A stretch of 64,000 nt of DNA from Cucumis sativus (lineage: Eukaryota; Streptophyta; Magnoliopsida; Cucurbitales; Cucurbitaceae): assembly GCF_000004075.3 (NCBI RefSeq), contig NC_026660.2:18495837-18559836 (forward strand). The letters run 5' to 3'. Positions 10,282 to 22,800 of this stretch are shown here, in pieces. The notes beneath the pieces are model-generated. The model searched no databases. It was not told the DNA's origin and saw only the letters and a program-made list of their open reading frames with translations. Numbering within the stretch: position 1 is the stretch's first letter; each line of letters opens with the position of its first letter. Made by a program: the position numbers and the translations under genes.

Positions 10282-11331
10282 TCAAATGTGCGCGGGCTTT
10301 ATTCCCTGCAAAATGTAGAGGAGTCCCCAGTGCATGCCTTGGGTGCACATTTCTACAGCCGACAGTTCGGTGAGCCGATCTTTACAGTCAAGACTTAGAG
10401 CTCTCCATCTATTGATGTAGTCGATGACTGGTTCTCCCTTTCTTTGTTTCGTATTTGTAAGCTCCATCATGCTTACAGTACGCCTGGTGCTGTAGAAGCG
10501 ATTGAGAAACTCCTTTTCTAGTTGTTCCCAACTCTCAATGCTTTCTGGCTCCAGATCAGTATACCATTCAAAAGCATTTCCTTTCAAGCTTCGAACAAAT
10601 TGTCTGACTAGTTGATCTCCTCTTGATCCTGCATTCTCACATGTTTCGACGAAGTGAGCAACGTGCTGTTTTGGATTGCCCTTTCCGTCAAACTGCTGGA
10701 ATTTTGGAGGCTGATATCCAAGCGGCATTCTCAAGTTGTCGATTCTTTTGGTGTATGGTTTAGAGTACATGAAAGAAGTCTGAGATGGGCCTCCATATTG
10801 TGCTCTGATGGAGCTTGTGATCATATCTTGTAATTGTTGAACCGAGAGAGAAGCCACAGAAGTTGATTGTTGTTGTGGCTGATTTTCTTGTACCACGTTC
10901 TTCCCTTTGTCATCAACTTTAACGACAGGAGTTTGACTCGATTCAGCAGTTTCACGAGTCTGCATCTGCTCCTTTAAAGCTGCAATTTCGTGGTCTCGTT
11001 CATCAACAACCTTCATCAGGAGATTAATTTTTCTCTCCATCTCCGCCATGGCAGTCTCGACTGCTACATCAGCCATCATGACGGACATCACATCTGGGTG
11101 TGCTTCTTTCAGTGACCTGCTAGAGGCAGAATCATAATCATTATATAGAGGATTTTCCTTGATGACAATTCCAGCTTTAGGAGATTCCATCAATTGCTTC
11201 AGGATGCTCTGCGCGATAGCGGAACCTTGGTCTTGCCCATGGATGATCCCCTTGGAACGACTACGGGTGATAGGTCCCGTGTAGGTGTCGCTTGCAGCTG
11301 AAGATTTGGATGCAGCTTTCTTTGATGCCAT
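10282..11331 (-). CDS. gag: Gypsy gag (retrotrans_gag domain)
   Basis: The first Met after the primer-binding site is at 11331; the longer open frame running to 11493 crosses the PBS and the LTR and is not used. From that Met, an N-terminal basic/Ser-rich stretch precedes a coiled-coil-like segment (MERKINLLMKVVDERDHEI). The retrotrans_gag core follows, with FDGKGNP, HVAHFVETC, FEWYTDLEPESI and FLNRFYSTRR. The frame stops just after LQGIKPAHI, where a one-base difference (near 10285-10300) throws the polyprotein into the next frame. It assembles retrotransposon particles in the cytoplasm (family knowledge). Confidence 0.88.
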   Translation of the reverse strand: MASKKAASKSSAASDTYTGPITRSRSKGIIHGQDQGSAIAQSILKQLMESPKAGIVIKENPLYNDYDSASSRSLKEAHPDVMSVMMADVAVETAMAEMERKINLLMKVVDERDHEIAALKEQMQTRETAESSQTPVVKVDDKGKNVVQENQPQQQSTSVASLSVQQLQDMITSSIRAQYGGPSQTSFMYSKPYTKRIDNLRMPLGYQPPKFQQFDGKGNPKQHVAHFVETCENAGSRGDQLVRQFVRSLKGNAFEWYTDLEPESIESWEQLEKEFLNRFYSTRRTVSMMELTNTKQRKGEPVIDYINRWRALSLDCKDRLTELSAVEMCTQGMHWGLLYILQGIKPAHI

Positions 11332-11381
11332 TGGTTTGCTTGTAGATGTAGATGATGAGAGAGAGATGAGAGGTAGAGATG

Positions 11382-11400
11382 GTCCCACTGGGCGTGCCAA
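11382..11400 (-). other. retroelement primer-binding site
   Basis: On the minus strand the sequence ttggcacgcccagtgggac starts two bases inside the LTR end (..gcgaaca). Position and form match the TGGCGCC-type PBS of Tat elements. I do not assign the primer tRNA. Confidence 0.75.
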
Positions 11401-11535
11401 TTTGTTCGCACGAGATTTCCGGAGAAATTTAATTCGTGGACTTGAACTTGGGTTGATGTTGTATTTTTGTTGATTTGATGCGATGCGGTTCAATCTCTAG
11501 AATTTGATCCTCTGATTCTCTCTCAACTGTATGTC

Positions 11536-12085
11536 TACGCTTGATTTGGGGGAAGCGGAGCACGTGATGTTCTTGAAGTTTGTTGAACGTCTACGCTTGA
11601 TTTTGGAGAAGCGGAGCACGTGATGTTCTTGAAGTTTGTTGAACGTCTACGCTTGATTTGGAGAAGCGGAGCACGTGATTTTCTTCAAGTTGGTTGAATG
11701 CTTACGCTTGATTTGAGGAAGCGGAGCACGTGATGTTCTTGAAGTTTGTTGAACGTCTACGCTTGATTTGGAGAAGCGGAGCACGTGATGTTCTTGAAGT
11801 TTGTTGAACGTCTACGCTTGATTTGGAGAAGCGGAGCACGTGATGTTCTTGAAGTTTGTTGAACGTCTACGCTTGATTTGGAGAAGCGGAGCACGTGATT
11901 TTCTTCAAGTTGGTTGAATGCTTACGCTTGATTTGAGGAAGCAGAGCACGTGATGTTCTTGAAGCTTGTTGAACGTCTACGCTTGATTTGGAGAAGCGGA
12001 GCACGTGATGTTCTTCAAGTTGGTTGAATGCTTACGCTTGATTTGAGGAAGCGGAGCACGTGATGTTCTTGAAGTTGGAGTCTTG
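11536..12085 (-). repeat. 55-bp tandem array inside the LTR, about ten copies
   Basis: The word tacgcttga recurs at 11536, 11592, 11648, 11703, 11758, 11813, 11868, 11923, 11978 and 12033. Each unit holds gaagcggagcacgtgat. Two subtypes alternate (gttcttgaagtttgttgaac and tttcttcaagttggttgaatg), suggesting higher-order amplification. The G-box-like core cacgtg occurs in every unit. Confidence 0.93.
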
Positions 12086-12253
12086 GGAGAAAGTTTGTAT
12101 CTTCAAAACAGCTTCAATCTTCGAGGGTGGTCAACTTCAGAAGTTAGGGAGTCTTCTAGCTTTTGGAAGAATTCTCTTCTAGCTTTTGGAAGAATTCTCT
12201 CTGGATCTTCTAGAGTCAAAATTTTCCAACCTCTACAAATGAGAAGAATTCCT

Positions 12254-12262
12254 CTATTTATA
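12254..12262 (-). promoter_or_regulatory. TATA box of the Gypsy LTR
   Basis: The minus strand reads tataaatag in a GC-balanced context within the LTR, upstream of the 55-bp array. This places the U3/R boundary about 30 bp further along the minus strand, near 12220. Confidence 0.6.
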
Positions 12263-12663
12263 GAGTTTACTGGTGGGCTTTATGGGTTTGAATCTGGTTG
12301 GTCCATGGACCAGACCCATGGGCTCAACCATATGGACTTAGGTTATATTTAGTCTTTGGGCTCAATTAAGCTTTTTTTTTTTTTGGCTTAATTGAACTTA
12401 GTCCAAGTAAATAATATTTAATTGAACTAAAATGATTAACTTAATCCAACGATTAATATGAAAACATGTGGCATTCTTAGAATGACCAATTTATTTATTT
12501 TAACTCTTTAATTTGGAGCATGTGTCAATTTTAATTAGTCCCAAATTTAATTATTTGTATTTTTCATCATTAACTTAATAAATGATGTGGCAACTTGTGA
12601 TTGGTCTCAAAATTTCTTATTCAACACCCATTAATTTCATTTGGATTATGATGTAATTAGACA

Positions 12664-13334
12664 AGGGCAGAAACGATCAATCATTTCAAAGAAACAACAA
12701 AGAATTAGGTAACGACAGACCCGTATGGACCAGAAAAGAAAAATAAAATAAAAATCTTTATTAATTTTTATTTTCTCAAGTAAAATCACATCATGATCAA
12801 TGGTAAGTACATGCAGTAATAAAAATTTAAAAAACAAAATTGGTTTTTTTTTTTTAAAGAAAAAGAATACGTAACATTCCATTTGATGAAGCACATCGAA
12901 CAAGTAACGCCAACCATTCAAATTTTAAATGTAATCAAGAAGCATTATTATTCTTATCGTTAATTTTGATTCACCACAAAAAAAAAAAATAAAAACTAAT
13001 AATTATTTAACGAAAGGAAAATGGGCATTCCCGCCGCAATAACGGCGATTGGAAAGACAAGTTACCAAAAACTGCAAAACAGTCCCTATATTTTAATGCA
13101 TTCACATTGAATAGCCCCCTGCTTCAATCCAATTTACAAAACTACCTCCACAAATTTACAGAATGGGGGAAGTTCAACCGGATGCACTATGATCACTCCC
13201 ATCTCTCTCTGTTTTACCAGAACCACATGAAATTATTGGAATATAGTTCGTTCAATTAACTTTCTATTCAATAATCGCAACAAATAGAAAGAGAAAATTG
13301 AATATTATATATATGGATTTATTTGAGAACTCAC
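12664..13334 (-). other. probable intron 1 remnant of the WRKY57-like gene
   Basis: The stretch follows the splice donor of the exon at 13335-13706 and runs to the outer edge of the Gypsy LTR. No WRKY domain (WRKYGQK) or other coding frame is visible on either strand. It is AT-rich with short A/T runs. Confidence 0.5.
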
Positions 13335-13706
13335 GGAGTAATGATCTCAGGCGGTTTGTCCAGGGGCTCACCGCTGGAACTGGAAGAGAGAGAAGGATTA
13401 GAAGGGAGAGGAAGAGGAGCGTCTGATAATCCAGCGGAGTCTTCGATGAGTGGAGTAGTAGTTGTAGTAGTAGTAGTAGTAGTGGTAGTGGAGGTTGGAG
13501 GGAAATCGGAGTGGATCCGGTGAGAGTGAGGGAATCGAGAAGGTTGAGGTTGAAGAGAGTGGAAATTCCAACCGAATTCGGTGAGGATGGTGGAATCGGA
13601 ATCGGGAGGGAAGAAGAAAAAGAGCGTCGGAGGGGGAAGTAGAGGAGGAATCGGCAGTGGAGAAAAGAGGATGAGGAGGAGGAGGAGGAGGAGGAGAATC
13701 GGCCAT
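13335..13706 (-). CDS. WRKY57: WRKY57-like transcription factor, exon 1 only, frame-broken
   Basis: A leader containing aaaccctaattctctc precedes ATG at 13706. The first frame reads MADSPPPPPPPHPLFS and Ser-rich sequence. From about 13610 the neighbouring frame carries the family-like text: STILTEFGWNFHSL, a poly-Thr run from an (AGT)n microsatellite, then SNPSLSSSSSGEPLDKPP. This resembles the N-terminus of Arabidopsis WRKY57 as I recall it (ILSDFGWNLHH, then ATSSSSEDP). That frame has no ATG and hits a stop just upstream, so one extra base near 13603-13615 (a CCC/TCC stretch) is the simplest reading. The exon ends at an intron donor gtgagt (13329-13334). The WRKY zinc-finger exons are absent from the window; a Gypsy LTR begins 0.7 kb into the intron. 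Identity is moderately sure; it could be another N-terminal Ser/Thr-rich protein. Confidence 0.55.
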
Positions 13707-13870
13707 TAATGGAAGAGGAAGGAAGAAGTGAGAGAGAGAGAGAGAGAGAGAAAGGAGAGGGGAATTAATGAATTAATTAAAGAGAGAATTAGGGTTTGAG
13801 AAGAGAAAGGGGAAATGGAGTGTACGTTGAAGAAAGAAAAAGAAGAAGAAGAAGAAATGGAAAGGACGCG
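13707..13870 (-). promoter_or_regulatory. 5' leader of the WRKY57-like exon
   Basis: On the minus strand this is CT-rich, with a (CT)n microsatellite (plus-strand (GA)n at about 13731-13752) and aaaccctaattctctc, a very common plant 5' UTR signature. It supports a real transcription unit starting upstream of 13706. Confidence 0.5.
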
Positions 13871-16800
13871 TAATTTTTTCTTTTTCTTTTTTCTTTTGGT
13901 TTTGGGTTTTTGAACTTTTTGAAAGGTTTTGGAAAGCAATGTCCCGTCAATATACAGTTGCGATTGAGAGAAACGTAGAAGGAGGAAGGGAAAAATAAAA
14001 AGTAAATTTTAAATTTAAAAAATAGAAAGAAAAAAAAAAGCCTCAACTTCTTAAGAAGAACTAAGTCATGGACGGAGGGTGGCTCCCCACGCGCCCATCT
14101 ATTCAATTTTACAAATATTCATTATTACGTTTATTTTTTGTTTTAATCCTTAACTCTTATTTCAACTCATTTTTCCTTTTTTTCAAAAAATAAAAAATAT
14201 ATATTATGTTTCTTTATAAATTTTTTTAAACTAAATTTATAAATACACCTCGTTAATTGTTGATGATTAAACACTACAAATAAAATGATATTTGATTTTT
14301 AAAATTTAATATTTTGTCTTATAATTTTAATTAAAAATTTGTGTGCTTATGTTCGTTGAAATTGGTGAAAGTATATCGTGATAGAAAATTTTAGAAGAAA
14401 TTACGAAGATAAATTACAAACACATAAAACTAAAAACGAGATTGTTAATTAGTGAATAGAGTCCTAAGAGTTTATTTCTTTTATGAAAATTGGAATATCT
14501 AGCACGTGTGACAATGACTCGGAAAGATATGACAATATTTTTGTTTCAATTTCAATCTTGGTCATTAGTTGTTGTAGCCTTCCAAATAATCTCTAACTTT
14601 TGTAATAGTCCAATAGAACCAAACATTATATTACAGCCTTTACAAGAATTACAAGTATTTTTGTAGTTTGGACTCTATCTCTTAGTAAAACATTTAAATT
14701 CTCATCCAAATTTAAAAATACATAAAAAAGAAAAAGTTTATAAAAACTATATTTTTAGTTTTCAAACATTTAAATTACTAGATAGCAAAATAAACAAATT
14801 GAGGAGTGAAAGCAAAGTTTAATAATCTTTAACTTTTAAAAAATTAAAATTTATAAATCAAACAACAATTTATAATTGAAAAATAAGTTCAAATGTTTAA
14901 TGTTAATTGTAACTGAAGGGTTATGAATTAAGTTTTGGTTTAATTTATGTTTTAAAACGTGGAGATTAAAAAAAATTAGAGGAAAAGTTTAGTATTAAAA
15001 TTTGAAATTTAAGAAGGGAAAGAAAAGGAATGATAGTTAGAAAAATGACCGTAAAAAGGGTAAAATGAAGGCACTTTCCGACGAAAAGGAAGGCCATGTT
15101 TTTCTGTACCATCACCTAAATTCTCCTTTTCTTTTTCTTTTTATTTCTTTTTTGATCTCTAAGTTATTGTTTTTATTTTATTTATTTATTTTACACAAAA
15201 CTTCCAATCTCTCTTCTTCTTTTTCTCTCTCATTGTATTTAATTTTACTGAATGCAATGTTTCCCTTTTTTTGTATTATCTATAAACCAATCATTTCATA
15301 TCTAAAATGGAAAAAGAAATTAAAAACACTTTTCAAAAACAAATAATAATAATGAAAATGGAAAGATCAAATAAAATAAAATAAAATAAGAAAGCTACTT
15401 TTTTAAAATTTTGTAAAAATATAAAAGAAAAAACAAAATGAAAGTTTGTTTGGTTTAACGGACGATCTTGTTTTTCTGTTTGTGATTTTTGAGCAATAAT
15501 TTAGGTCAATTTGTATGTTTTAATTAGTTGAAATTAATGAGTTTAGGTATAGATTTAATTGATTAGTAATAATACTAATAATGATCTAATGAAGTAGTAT
15601 GATAGATATGCACATAAATGAAAATGGATCTCGAAAATCTCGAAAGTAGAATTTTAGTATAAGCGCATATTCCGATGGTAGTTCAAACGTACTGTTCAAG
15701 GGTTACTTAATTAATTAAACTTTCTTATCAAAGTAGCGATCTAACTCATTTGATAAGAAAATGCATCCAATGTATAGAATTGTGCAAACCAACTACGCAA
15801 GATCTTGATTGAAACCCTAGTCGATGGCGACATGATGGCCCTATTGGATGGTGACCATCCGTGTGAGTGCTAGCACATCCCTCTTTTGAATGGCACGATG
15901 TTGACACATTGCCGCCTCAAAGAAAAAGGCTATACATAACCCTATAAAAGCATCTAATGCAACCTTTATTCACATGTATTACACATACTAGCTATCGTTA
16001 TGATTGTACTCGTTTGTTATTCACTCTCCCCAAATTTCACTTTAAGTTGTTTACTCGCGTTAATTAGAATAGCTATAATGTTAAATTTTGTTGAGTTTTG
16101 ATATTTTCATTTACACGATCACATTTACTCCAATTACGTCTATTTTAGGGTTAGCTATACCGTATCTACATAATATACGTGTGAAGATTTATCATACTTA
16201 TTCTCCTAAAACAAGAAACAAGGTATATGGAATATTATTATTATCATAAATATTGGAGAAGGAATTTAAGAATTTATACCCAAACTCACTTTGTTGTTTT
16301 AATTATTTTAATTTTTTTTCCCCTTTCCCTATTAGAAGCTATATTGCATTTAGTATCTCTATTATTTATGGGATTATTATAATTTTAAGTTAAAGTAGCT
16401 ATCTCAATACCACTATTAGTAAATAGCTCATTACTATTACACATACATTTATATATATTTATTATAATCTAGAAATGAAAGTGAAATACTAATTATTATA
16501 AAGTTTTAAAGGATTACATTTAGCATGCATCTATGTAATTACAAGTAGTTATGTAATGCATGCACATATTGAATATATTCTAAATTTGTACGTGGAGATC
16601 AAATTCTAATTAATTATGTTCTTTTAATTTTATTTTAACAATATGCAGATGAAAACATTCGAATTTATAATCTCTCTTGATCGATAATTTTAGATTTTAT
16701 AATAGTTTAGCGTTTCAATGTCTGCACGAATTGAGATATATCCAGGTGCACTCAACTGACCTATCGTATATTTTTCGAAAAAAATATATGTATAAATTGA

Positions 16801-19800
16801 GAGGTTTGATTCTAAATGTTTTTAAATTCAAAATGATAAGAATCTAATTTGTAACTCGAACCATAGCTACATTTTGGCCTATGTACACACCTTATTTTAT
16901 ACGATAATTTATTTTAGATTTCACTAATTATTACGTGAAAGAGATTATTTTTGCAAGATTTTTATAGCGTTTGTTTAGAAAAACGTAAGAATCTAAGTTA
17001 TTGGATTGGTTTTTTATATTCTTCTATTTACTTACATTAGTGATATCAATTTGGAAGGAATTGGTGTCAGCAACAAAACATTATTTGTATGATATAATTG
17101 ATTTTTGGGAGATTAATTTCCTTATATTCAACACATTCTTTTGTAGAAGCTTAGCGGAGAAATTGCATAGTTATGTAATTAATTATGATACAACTAATTA
17201 AAACCTTACGCAAATTGCACATAATCTCTCAAATATATAAGAGAAGAATATTATTGAATCTTAGCACTTATGGAAAGGGATTTGATCAATACCAATTCCA
17301 ACCCCAATTTCATGTCATCAATACTATAAAATTATGGACTTTAATGTCAGTTCAAAACTGACACTAAAATTTTCTTTATCAAAATTTAAACTATTATTCC
17401 AACCCTAGAATGATTTCATGTCATCTACTTTTGTTTTTTTTTTTTTTTAATTAATTGATTACATAAAGAAAATGCAAAGTAATGTTTATTATTATTATTA
17501 TTATTATTATCATTCATATAAGCAATTAATTAATTAGACGGTTACCAACTTGAAGTATTATTTTGGAAGTAGGTTTTTAATAATTTGATGGGCGTTGGGT
17601 GATGAGGAGTACTATAGTATAGTGTGTCCTCCCAATTTTAATGCCCTAAACCTAAGCATATATTTAATTATGCTATTAAAATTTCTAATCACAATCCATT
17701 TTATTTTATTTTTATGCTCTATGGGCCTATATATTTTCAATGATATATATAACAATATTCACTTTTCGCGGGTCACATCCTATCAACCTATCTTATGGTT
17801 GTGTGATTGTACGATAACTCATATTCATTGTATTAATTAAAAAGTTTAATTAACATAGTTTGATGTAGTACTTAGGGATATGAACGCATATGGTTAGACA
17901 TAATAGCTAATTTAAATCCTCAACTTTTCTTATTTTTTAGATATATATAACATTTAAAAAAAAATTAAAGGTCAAGTTTTTTAATCGTTTTGTTTCTAAA
18001 ATGAAACCTATATAAACCTCTTTTATCTTTAGGGTGGATGAGTTTGGTAATAGAATTTAGGCTTTTAAAATAGTGTAATTCAAAACTCAGGTTTGGATTG
18101 AACGTTTTGGGTCTGGTTTATAATACCCAAACCAATTTTGTTTTCACATTTCTGAACTCGCGCCCTCTTTTTCCACCATTTTCACGTTGCACGATCTCAT
18201 TTTCTTTCCGCCCTCATTTATTCCTCATCCATTCTAACGCCCATCAAGTTCTTAGAATTCTTGATTAAATCTCATGCTTTGTTGTCTATTTTTTACCAAA
18301 ATGGTGACGTGTAAAACTATTCATCTTAATTCACTTATTACTTAAAAAAATCCTAATTCACTTCCAATTATTTCTCCTTAGGATATATATTTTCAAATGT
18401 TTTAAAAATGGGAATTTATACATTGGAGTTTTACTTGAATGCCCCTTTTGTATGCATAAATTTAGGATGACAGGGAAAGGGTAAAAAGGTAATTTTGAAG
18501 CTATTGATCTATAGATGTGGTTGCAAATGAAGAGGTTCTCTATTATTCCAAAACTCCTTTTTAGGGAAATTTAATTTAAGCTAATTTAGAGGGTCTTGTT
18601 TTAGTAATGAAGAAAGAGTACTAAACCTAACAAGTAGGTTTGGTATTATTTTTTTTTTGTTGATATCCAACTTCCCATTTATAAAATTTTAGATTACACA
18701 CAACATATATATATATATATACCTAAAAATATCAACAACATAAAGTGATTATAATTTAAAGTACTATAAAAAGCTTAACAAACATGACCCTCATCCGTGT
18801 TTTTGCATCCGCAATTTAAAACATAATCAATCAATAAAAATAGAATAATTTTATAATTCATCGTGTTTACCACACTTTAATTACAATGCATGGGAATCAA
18901 ACATTCGTACCTTCAATCTTCAATTATATATTTTTTATCGGAGTGAAAATGATAGACCGAACAAATATTAATCAAGTTGATTAATCAAAACCGATTTAAC
19001 TAAGGGTAGTTGGTTGAAATTGATTTAAAGATTTACTAGATCAATCTTAGTAAATTCATTAGTGATTTCGTTAAAATCCAACTTGTACCAACAATGCTTA
19101 CTCCAAAATTTACTAAATTTCGTTTACTATATTACAAAAATATAATTTCAAAATAAAAATAAATAAATTATTACATTATCTTATTTTGTCAATTAATTAC
19201 AATATTAGTTCATTTTGAATTTTTTTTTTGTCTATTTTAAAAGTATTCATAATAAAATTATGCTTTTTGTCAAAATTGAAAATTGAATTATTGAGTGAGT
19301 GTGTTTTATATTCTTAATTTTAAGTTAATTAAACATTATCCTTTTTTTTTCAAAGTATAAGATTTTGAATAAATAAAAATGAAAAAGTGACATTTTTAAT
19401 TCTTAGAACTGAATATTATTTCTTAGATTCTCTTTTTTTTTAAATTAACTTTAAAATTAAAATATAAAAAATATTTCATACTACCTAAGCTTAAAAAGAA
19501 AAGAAAAAGAAAAGAAAAAGAGAAACAATATCAAACAATTATTAACAATTAAAACTAACTATCTAAAATTAATCAAATCAACTATTAATCACAAAATTAT
19601 AGTCTCATACATGTGATGAAACATACATTCAACCAATTCATATTTGTTCTAAAATTTAGAGAATCGTTGAAACGAGAGATTATTTGATTATTCGATTCTT
19701 CGACGTTTAAATAAAAAAATTAAATCAAATATATCAAAATAGATAAATTGGTTAATAATCTAATACTTGAAATGTCAATATATATGATTTAAAAAAAAGA

Positions 19801-22800
19801 AGAAGAAGAAGAAGAAATTGGTGAAAGAAAATAGAAAGGAAAGGAAGGGATTGTGATCACGTGGTTGATTGAAGGGAATATTTAGAAAAAGGAAAGAGAG
19901 AAAGGGGAACTAATCAGAATCTTTCTTCTTTCTTCTTTTCCTTTTAATTAATAAGCTAACTTGATTCTAAAGCAAAAATCTCATTTTCACCCCCACACCC
20001 CTATACTATTTCCTTTTTACATTACCAACCCAACCAACCTTTTCTTTCTTTCTTTTTCTTTTTTCTTTTTCTTCCATTATCACCTTTTATATATAATTTA
20101 TCTTTTTTTTGTACGAAGTATATAAAATTAAAAAAATAGATCATTCTATATGCGGATTAACATCTTACTCTTACTCCTTTCTCTTCTGTTAAGTACTCTC
20201 TATTCTTTATCGCTCTTTGCTCAGTAGTGATGAGAATCGAGAGCCTTCCGCACACATGCATGATAAGGTGGTTTTGGAAAAAAAAATCTCAAAAGTGGGG
20301 TAAATTTCATTATCTGGATATGAAATGTGGATCAACGGTGATTATTTGCCTTTTCAAACTTACACAATCCTAAAACTTTTAAATAAAGTGTATGGGTTGT
20401 TTATTGAAGAAACTTTTTCTCTCATGACTTTACAATCTACACGATTGTTGGATTCCCTTGAAAAAAACATACCTAATTGGCTAATTTCAATATCAAGTTG
20501 TCCCCTCTTTACCTAAAAATCCACCGTATGATGTATGAACTAATTTCCTTTTTCCATTTTTACCCAAACAACGCCACATCCTTAAATCTCTTACAATCTT
20601 ATCAAAATAGAATCGTTAGCTTAGTTACGTTAATCAAAATTTCTCATCCTCAAAATTCACTTACCCACAATCAAACAACATAAAATTTAAAAAAGTTGCA
20701 ATAATAGAAAGAAAAAAAACCATAGAGATAAAAACGATAGACGACCAAAAAAACATAGCCGAGCAACATCGAAGTCGATTTGGGTTGAAAAACAAGAGGG
20801 TTTGGTTTCGGAAAGCTTTAAATCAAGAATTTTTCAAAAGTATTTTTAAGTGTTAAACCGATTAATAACCGACTTTTATCGACAGTGATCATCCCTAGTA
20901 ATTAATGTGATATCTATTATATACTCGATGGATGGATGGAGGAAGGTTAAGATGACGTATTAGTGTATATTAGAAATTGTTTTTCACTTTTTGGTGGGTC
21001 GTACGAGCATTTGAAGGACACGTGTTAGAAGATGAAGGAGTACCCCACATTGTCAATTCAAGAGATTTTTGGAGATTTCAACTTTTTGGTAAGTGGAGGG
21101 AAAGCCCATTGCCCACACACAAAATATCTTTACTTGCTTCCTTATCATCTTCATTACTTTCTTTCTTTTCTTTTCTCTTTTTAATTTAGCTAATCAAATC
21201 TTAAGATAACATATTTAGTTGGTTATATTGGTCATTATTAGTCCTAATTTTAATTAATTAACTTCTCATAAGTGTGAATAAATTAATTATACCTTTGTGT
21301 ATGGTTGAAAGGTCTGTCAATATTGGAAATGATATCTCAAGACTTCCTTTTTTTACTAAATAAAGTGAAGCCTTAGTTTTCATAATTCACTTAATTTTGG
21401 TTTCATTTGTGTGGTAATTTAATCATCTCTATCCCAAACAAACACACTCCATCATGTCATTAACAAAAAAAAAAAAAAATCTAAATTTAATACGAAATTT
21501 CACAAATATCCTAAATTAAAATTTATTATTTTAATTAGAATTTGGTATATTTTTAGAACAATTTTAACCTTATTTTCATTATTTATTATATATGATTTTC
21601 AAAGTTAATTTTAAATTATTTTCATATTCATGTTAAGCTAAATGATAACTTTTTTTATTTATGTTATTATTATGGAAATAGATAAATCCTTTTTCTAATA
21701 TGAAATAATATAATAATTAAATATAAATTTATATAACTATTTTCATTACCTTATAAAAAAATCTTAGAAATTTCTTTCCGAGCTGGCAATGAGTTCTTCA
21801 TCTTTTTTTTTTTGTGATTTGTCACGTATATGTTACTGTATATATTCAATAATACATACATATATTCTTTTTTATGTTTTGTGATTTTTTTGTGTGTATA
21901 TATACCAATATATACACATATTATATATCCATTCAATATCTTTTTTATTTATTAATAATTCATTTATGTTTTGTGATTTTTTACATATATACTATTACAT
22001 ATATTCAATAATACACATTTTCTTTTCATGTTTTGTGATTTTTTCTTGCTGCACTTATATACCTCTGTATATATAAATTATGTGTCCGATCAATTTCTTT
22101 TTTATTCTTACATATATATTTATGCATAATACATATATTTTTTGTGATTTGTTACATATACACTACTTCATATATTCAATAAAACATAAATGATGTTATC
22201 TTTAGTATATTCAATATACCCTAATATATTTAGAATATGAAATATAAATTCTTATTAACCTTAATTTTTTGGTAAATTTTTTTCGAAAGATCACTATACC
22301 AGTTAGTAACTGATGTTCTTCTTCTTCATCGTTCATACTTTCACCACTTTTCTATTATTCTACGTCTTTTATAAAGAAAATGGAATTAATATTCAACATA
22401 TTCGAAGAATGAAACTTTTACTTTAAAAAAAAAAATATAAACCCTAACCCACATCCCTCATTGTTCTTCTTGTTGGTTCACCTTCTATAAACAAATTGAT
22501 ATAACATTTCATTTATAAAGTATACATTGTATTATTCAATATATACTATACTTAGGTGGAATATATGAAAAATAATGCAAAATGAATGAAAGAATGGAGG
22601 AAGTGAGAGATTGGACAGTGAGAGAAAGATCTAGAGAAGATTTTTTAACAAATTAAATAACCAAAACAAAAATAATTAAGAATTTTTTAATTATAATATT
22701 ACCATTACAGAATTATTGACTTACCATATTTACATAGAATATCTAATAAATACAAATATTAATCATAATCCACTTTCCTTTTTCTTTTTTCTATTTTTTT

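Larger units (their letters stand above)
1033..12663 (-). mobile_element. Ty3/Gypsy LTR retrotransposon, Tat-type, 3' LTR not seen
   Basis: Read on the minus strand the order is 5' LTR (11403-12663), PBS (11382-11400), gag, a gag C-terminal/protease ORF, then RT, RNase H, a second RNase H and integrase, followed by about 3 kb of non-coding DNA with three tandem arrays. An extra archaeal-type RNase H between RNase H and integrase, and a long repeat-rich 3' region, are traits of the Tat (Ogre/Retand) branch of Ty3/Gypsy. The left limit is uncertain: no copy of the LTR ends (tgttcgcacg at the inner end) occurs before the N gap, so the 3' LTR is lost, in the gap, or beyond the window. At least two frame breaks make this copy non-autonomous as written. 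Confidence 0.88.
11403..12663 (-). repeat. 5' LTR of the Gypsy element
   Basis: The inner end is fixed by the PBS: plus strand tgttcgcacg at 11403. The outer end is proposed at 12663, where the minus strand would begin tgtctaattac, giving TGT...ACA termini and a length of 1261 bp. Without the partner LTR or a target duplication the outer end is tentative. The LTR contains a TATA box (12254-12262) and a 55-bp tandem array in its R/U5 part. Confidence 0.7.

Noticed and set aside
13706-14106. Minus-strand ORFs of 77 and 105 codons upstream of the WRKY57-like exon
   Set aside because: They read the CT-rich leader and promoter; composition is low-complexity and no domain is seen.
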